Assembly: GCA_040357565.1 (NCBI GenBank)
Contig: JBDODJ010000079.1
Length of the DNA stretch: 48,104 nt
Strand: one strand, 5' to 3'
Origin: Cercozoa sp. M6MM
Lineage: Eukaryota > Endomyxa: Ascetosporea
The notes under the pieces were generated by a model. It made no database searches and had not been told where the DNA came from. It worked only from the letters and a program-made list of their open reading frames with translations. Of this stretch, positions 42,395 through 48,104 are shown piece after piece; position 1 is the first letter of the stretch, and each line of letters starts with the position of its first letter. The position numbers and the translations under genes were made by a program.

Positions 42395-45300
42395 CAACAC
42401 TGACGCGAAAGCGACGCGAAGACGAGGAGTTCACCGAAGCTGCAAGTGACAGTGAGATCAAGCGCGTGTGTTGTCTAGCCGCGAATGTGTTTCTAGGCGA
42501 CGTAGGTTCAGTTTATCCGACAAACTTTGCCGTCCCTGCTGCGATATATTTATCGTTTCCTTATACATGTAGACATACCGTCGAAACCACTGTTCAGTTG
42601 TTTTTAGTTGTTTTGATTCGTTCCACTGCTGGTCCATTAATAGAACATGGTTCGCTGGAGTGTTGTGTTAGTGATTGGAAGGTGCAGTTCAAAAAACGCG
42701 AACGGTCAGATGATCCCGGTGGAACGGTCAGATGATCCCGGTGGAACGCACAGTGGAATGACGGTGCGATTTTAGCAAAAACTTATATTGCTCAAGCAGA
42801 CCTACTTAGAGGTTGTGGTGACGATATCACAGTACCAGAAAGGTAACCTGGACATGGGCCAGCGCGTGGGCGAGTTAAGGTACTTGTACAAATCTCGCAA
42901 CCAAGTAATATCCAGCGCGATCACATTTTGCGCAGTTGGCTCTCGTGGCTCCAAGGCCGGGTCGGCAAGCTCGACCGCCGCCAACGTAAGAACACATTCG
43001 CACTGCTTGGTATGCTGCGTTTGGCGCAGTGTATCAGCGACGAGAAGTCGCAGCGACCGGTCCATCTGGCCGAAGCTTTGATGTTTGTGTCGGTGGACTG
43101 GACTGCCTTGGACACGGAGATGAGTGAGTCCAGTGGACCTGCTCTTATAAACTACGAGCGCGCTCTAACAGCGGACAACTACCAGCCCAAGGCGCGCGCC
43201 TTTTTGCTGGCCGCCTTCAACGTTTACCGCATGACGGTCGCCTCTGTCGGAGCAGAACTGAGCACGGAGAGACTGCTGACAATGACGCAGAGAACAATTC
43301 AGTTGGATCAGTTCTGTCGTAGTGGTGAAGACTCAAACACTGACCAGTTGGGCCCTCTGCTATTGCTGGTGGTGCAAGTGTTTGGACAGCGCCACCTGCA
43401 GGACGCTGTAACACAGGATGGTTGCCTCGACGGACTCTTAACTGTGTTCAACGACTCCTTCGTCAAGCTCGACGACAATGAGGTACTGCTTCAGGACACA
43501 GATACTGTACACATTTTGCAATAGTGTCGGAGTAGCTGATGGGTTGGATACCGTTGCTCCTGATCTGGGGCATGCCACTATGCTTCAATGGCGCCGAGTT
43601 CGACCTGCTGCTGAGTTCGCTGTGGGAACGATCGGACGTGCGACCCCTCGTGTTCCGCTGTTGGAACATTATGGCGCGTGTTCTGTCTGAACACACCGAC
43701 CGACAACTTGCGACGTTGCCCAAGGAACTGATACAGAGTCACATAGTACTCTATGCTGGTAGCGAAAACTACAGCTTCATAAAAGTATGTCTGCACTTCG
43801 AGTTCTGTACTATAGGTACGCTGAACAAATGCAGCGACATTGTCGAAGCTTTAGACAATGAGCTTGCCGATAACTTGAACAAAAATGAGGTATTGGATGT
43901 AGAGATTGCCCAAGGGTAAAACGGTACAAAACGAATGCTCAGTTGCGCCGCCTGTTTGCGTGCTGTCGGACGCTGTGCGAGAGTGTTCTGTCACTGTGTC
44001 GCTTTGGCGAAAATTACGCTTCTGTTACTTGCATGCTGCGCGACCTTCTTCGCATACGCTACCCTCTGTGTGTTCTTCTTTAAGTATATACTGACATATT
44101 CTGTACAAACGATACATATACTTATAAGAATACGGTGTAGATATGTGTGTGTGTGTGTTGTTGCAGTCTAGGTCGTGAAACAGCGGGAATAAACTACAGA
44201 ATGTTCCGAGAAGAGTTCTTAGACCTCGCGGTCGAGGTGCTCGACTCTGACTTGAAGTTGAATGTCGACCCGATGGCATTAAATGTGGACTGTCCGCTGG
44301 CATCTCCGTTCTTGCGAAAAGTCGCACCGATCGCCGCCCTCATTTTTGAATGCTTGGACAATAATGTAAATTACCTTTCTTATTTGAATGCTATCATTTG
44401 AGGTGCTTGAATTTGAGGTATTTCAGTTTTAGATTTTAGTTCACTGGTGTGCAGGTCATTGAAACTCATGACGTTCCCTACATGAGCTATGTGCTCCGCA
44501 GCACGGGGTTCCTTCCCAGTCTAACCTCGAGTGTCGATATTAAGCAAGTGCTGACACGAATGCAATCGACACTGTCACTTCTGTTCTCTCGGTACAGCAC
44601 CCTTTAGTTTATCATGGCACCCTGACACAAGTGAATTCAATAGACGCGCATGGTCTTATGTCGGAATGGGTGCCACAACAGGATTTCCGACCTTTCCATC
44701 GGTACCGATCTACCGGTAAGTGTGTTGCTTTAGTTATGCTGTTGCATTTCAGTCTCTGATAATTCCGGGCGACGATTCGCGTCCAGACTTCACATGGCGG
44801 GAGGACGCTGTGGTTCCTGCACTGATGGTTTGTCCAATCTGCAAAAATACATGTGTTTGATTAGGCACTGGCAAGATTGCACACCTTCTGGCGTACTCAA
44901 CTTTTGCTTACCTTCACACCTGTGTTTATGACCCTCACTAACACAGACAGTGTCGAAGCCAACAAGTTGCAGAACGAGTCGATCACTTGGGTATAAATTA
45001 TACACACACATTGTTTCATTCAACGTGAATGTGCTCGCAACTTCTTCTGCCTGACAGATGCCAATCTCACCTATTGGAGATCAAGAGAAATGGAGTGCCT
45101 TTCAACAGCGCATGTCGCAAGCTGGTCCAGAACTTTGGCAGGCACACAGAGACAATTCTGTGCATGCGTGGATGCACAGTGACACTGTCATGCTGACCTG
45201 TCCTTTCGAGTACTACCGACGCAACTGGCTGCGTCACATGCACGCCATGTCGGCCCTTCCATTTGATGAATCAAGTGACTCCAACAACCTCTCCTTCCTC

Positions 45301-48004
45301 ACTGAGTTGTCCACCCACACGCGTTGTGTTGCCACCTACCTTTCAAGAGCTCTGATCGAACGCTGCATTGTGCAGGTCAGCTATCCATCTTTTAAAAACT
45401 GAAAACAGTTTGGACTGTATGTGCAGAAAGCAGAAGTGACCCGCGACTGGTGTCTTCATATTGCCCGTTTCCGTATGTCAAAATGAACTACGACAAAGGG
45501 GAACTGTACGAGTTATAAGGGACTGCAGGTCGTGCGAGATCGCAGCAAGTCGCGCACGCTGCTGAAACTCAACGTTGCGCTAAAGAATTGTGGGGCACGC
45601 CTGTCGCGTGGTAGTCGGACCAAGCTTGCTGTATCAACTGCTTTCTGTGTTTCTGAGAGAATTTTCAGTTAATGCAATACCAGATAGATTGATATTTGTA
45701 CATTTAATTCCTTTCAGAACTCTATCGACATGGGAGTATCGAGATCAACGGCAACAAGGCATTACATGGCGGCACTGGACCAAGAGGATCGACCCTGGCA
45801 GTACGCAAACCTGGAGCACGCTTTGCGATGTGGCGTTCCAATGACTGCACTGAATATGGTATTATTTACTTAGAACTCGTCTGTAGCAGATGTCAAACAA
45901 GGGTTTTTCTTGTGTGGTCCCGATCAGATGCTGTCGGTGATGGAGCTGCACTGTGCTGAACTGTACAGAAAGAGCGTGATGTGCTCACCTCAGTCAATGT
46001 TGGATTGGTTCATGCAGCCACTGGCCATCTGTATGCCCCTGCGAGGTGCCTACAACTACCGACCGTTGGCATCGATAGAGCCGGCCTTGTTGTTGTGCTT
46101 CCTGGCATGGCAGCACCTGCACAACAACGACGTCGATCTGAGTGGCCTGCTGGCCTTGCCGATCACTCAGAAAAACAAACACATGTCCTTGTAACCTCTC
46201 ATAAGTGTGTAGCTGGACACCGATCTCCGAGAATGTGCGTGTGTTGTGTACAGTAAGTTCATGAAGTCTCTTCGGATTGCCAGGCAGCAGATGCCAGTGA
46301 TGCCGTTCGTTGGCATTCGTGCCGACTCGCGCTGTATTGTTTTGGTATCACACACGGCACTTCAACTGTTTCTGGGTGAGTTAAATATCATTTGAAACTG
46401 CGTTTGCAGTCCTCTGTGCTGGCGTCGCTGGTGCAAGGCATTCCTCTTGATAAGAGTCGCGATTCCTTGGACATTCACTTGGTACACTATTTCCTTGTTA
46501 CTTGTGCATACCAGTCGATACTGGTGCACTCAGGTGAAGCAGTGTATCACACCGTACTCGCGATTGAGCGAGACGGCCTGTCTGGATGTCAATTCGAATG
46601 GCGTCACTTCCGATGATGAGGCAGACAACGACGTCTGGGCACTCTTCTCGCTGGGCACACTACTGCGTGGTATGGTCCGAGAGGGTGCATTCTCCGCACT
46701 GACAAATGAGACACCTTCTGCTGAAGCCTTTGAAAAAAGTACCGATGTGCGTGTTTTCGATACTAAATTATATGTGTATTTATATACATACATTTATAAA
46801 CACGTATATATATATATATCTGTATAAACTTAATGGCACAAGTTTTTGCAGACCGTTCGGAGTTGCTGACGTGTTTCGACAGTTTCGGAAAGGCGGCGCA
46901 CTCATCGCTCGAACTGAAGCTGGACATTACCGGCATGCTGGTGTGCACGACTCAACGCTACCTACGGGACAAATGTCGACGCAGAGTGTTCTCCGATTTG
47001 GAGGTACTGTACTCCAGCAACCCTACATGTCGATTTATATTATAAATATATTTAGGTTAATATCAATATATATATATATAAATTTATATATTATTTATTA
47101 TTGAACTTGCTATATATATCTTTTAAACCCATATTTAATACAATCACAGTTACCTTCTGGTGTGACAGCAACTGGGACAACAAGCACGTACCTTCCAGGA
47201 GTTACTACGAAAGATGCATCCTCTGGTGGCACGTGCGTGTCTGCGAGTGGCCTTGTGTCACACGTGGACAGCTTTCATCTTGGCCTCTTTCAGCTGGGCA
47301 GCCTGCAGGCTCCTGCAAGATGATCGAGTCGCTGTCTTTTGGAAGTTACGCAGTGTAACAACAACTTTCTCCTGGGTGAATGTGGTTTAAACTGTGAGTT
47401 TTAAATGTAGGCCTCGTTGCGACTGTGCAAACTGATACGACGACTCACCATTCAGTGTCAACAGCGACTGCAGCAACAACGAGAGTGCAGCGAAAGCAGT
47501 GACTCTGACTCCGAAAGCAACGACTCTGAAAGCAGCAACAGCACCACTGAAAGCACCAATACCAGTACCGACAGTACTGATCTCAGTGACTCGGACATTG
47601 AGAGCAGTGAGACTGACAGTGTCACTGACAGTGACTCTCTGAGCACCGACAGTCAGTGCCCGAGTCGGCGCGCATCTTACTCAATTGGTCCATGTCCCAT
47701 CTGTCTCGAAGACCAATACACCGACCCTGTCACTCTCGTCGCCTGCTCACACGTACCGTAGCCATATCGGCTAGTGATATACAAGACATATATATCTATA
47801 TATATATAAATATGTATATATATATATATCTTTATAATTATTCCTAATTCTAAACTTATGTTTGATGTGCACTGGCAGGTCTTCTGTCGCGCCTGCATCG
47901 CAGAATGGGCCTCACGGGGGCGCATGCGGTGTCCCATGTGCAACGCTTCGTTGGAAGAAGGCGCGCGCGACTCGGACCACCAGCGACTTGCTTTACGTCT
48001 TTAA
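42390..48004 (+). CDS. Large RING-finger (C3HC4) protein, probable E3 ubiquitin ligase
   Basis: Well-supported exons include 42754-42842, 42936-43481, 43551-43784, 44169-44366, 44456-44600, 45058-45375 and the last two, about 47411-47752 and 47879-48004. An upstream exon coding TRKRREDEEFTEAASDSEIKR near 42400-42460 is likely. Most of the protein is helical, with segments such as ILAKTYIAQADLLRGCGDDI, RALTADNYQPKARAFLLAAF and FEYYRRNWLRHMHAMSAL. A Ser/Asp/Glu/Thr-rich linker (47490-47660) follows. The C-terminal RING reads CPIC, then CSHVFCRAC, then CPMC. The histidine and fourth cysteine are joined across the intron 47753-47878. A C3HC4 RING normally recruits E2 enzymes. The RING spacing resembles that of several large E3s, RNF213 included, but I cannot assign an orthologue. 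The start is uncertain. Confidence 0.7.
42704..42748. repeat. Two tandem GGTCAGATGATCCCGGTGGAAC units
   Basis: A 22-base unit occurs twice in direct succession just before the acceptor of the exon at 42754. Confidence 0.9.
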
Positions 48005-48033
48005 GTTAGTAGTTTGTACAATCTGAGCCAGTC

Positions 48034-48104
<71 letters not shown>
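48034..48104. repeat. CA microsatellite at the window edge
   Basis: A pure (CA)n run reaches the last base, 30 bases after the RING gene stop. The contig may end here because of it. Confidence 0.95.

Overview
The window is nuclear DNA of a eukaryote. Genes are split by many short GT-AG introns, mostly about 50-100 nt, and their products belong to eukaryotic families: HMG box, OGG1, protein-isoaspartyl methyltransferase, SLC45, SLC25, a USP9X/USP34-class deubiquitinase and a RING E3. The genome is fairly compact and full of microsatellites and simple repeats, with two assembly gaps (7287-7296 and 27437-27536). I cannot name the lineage. The gene set fits an animal, a close relative of animals, or another protist. 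All exon models come from reading frame, splice sites and family motifs. Where I give a full exon list, the summed length is a multiple of three, apart from models flagged as incomplete.

Layout, left to right: HMG-box protein (+, 5' end outside the window); a secreted-type gene remnant followed by a small membrane/coiled-coil gene (+), both inside a duplicated segment; an unidentified 251-residue protein (-); a 16-exon FAD-dependent aromatic-ring monooxygenase (-); 8-oxoguanine DNA glycosylase OGG1 (+), head-to-head with the monooxygenase; a C2H2 zinc-finger nuclear protein (+); protein-L-isoaspartate methyltransferase (-); an SLC45-type sugar transporter (+); an unidentified basic nuclear-type protein (+); the inverted second copy of the duplicated segment with a cysteine-rich secreted gene (-); a mitochondrial SLC25 carrier of the coenzyme A/SLC25A16-A42 group (-); a giant USP34-like deubiquitinase of about 15.5 kb (+); a small fossil of an LTR-retrotransposon polymerase; and a large RING-finger protein (+) running to a CA-repeat at the right edge.

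Three neighbouring pairs are divergent and may share promoters: monooxygenase/OGG1, methyltransferase/SLC45 and SLC25 carrier/deubiquitinase. Oxidative-damage repair (OGG1), protein-damage repair (isoaspartyl methyltransferase) and a flavoprotein oxygenase lie close together. A deubiquitinase and a RING E3 are adjacent on the same strand. These are positional observations only; nothing here proves joint function.

The most unusual features are: (1) a 10-bp palindrome, TCCGCGCGGA, found perfectly at 13 or more sites in exons, introns and leaders; (2) introns of the deubiquitinase gene each filled with a private tandem repeat (TTACCCCC, GTGACCACGTG, GATCGATCA, AAAGTGAAAGCTTTG and others), including one stop-free intron candidate whose length is a multiple of three; and (3) an inverted pair of nearly identical membrane/coiled-coil gene cores set in strongly diverged flanks.
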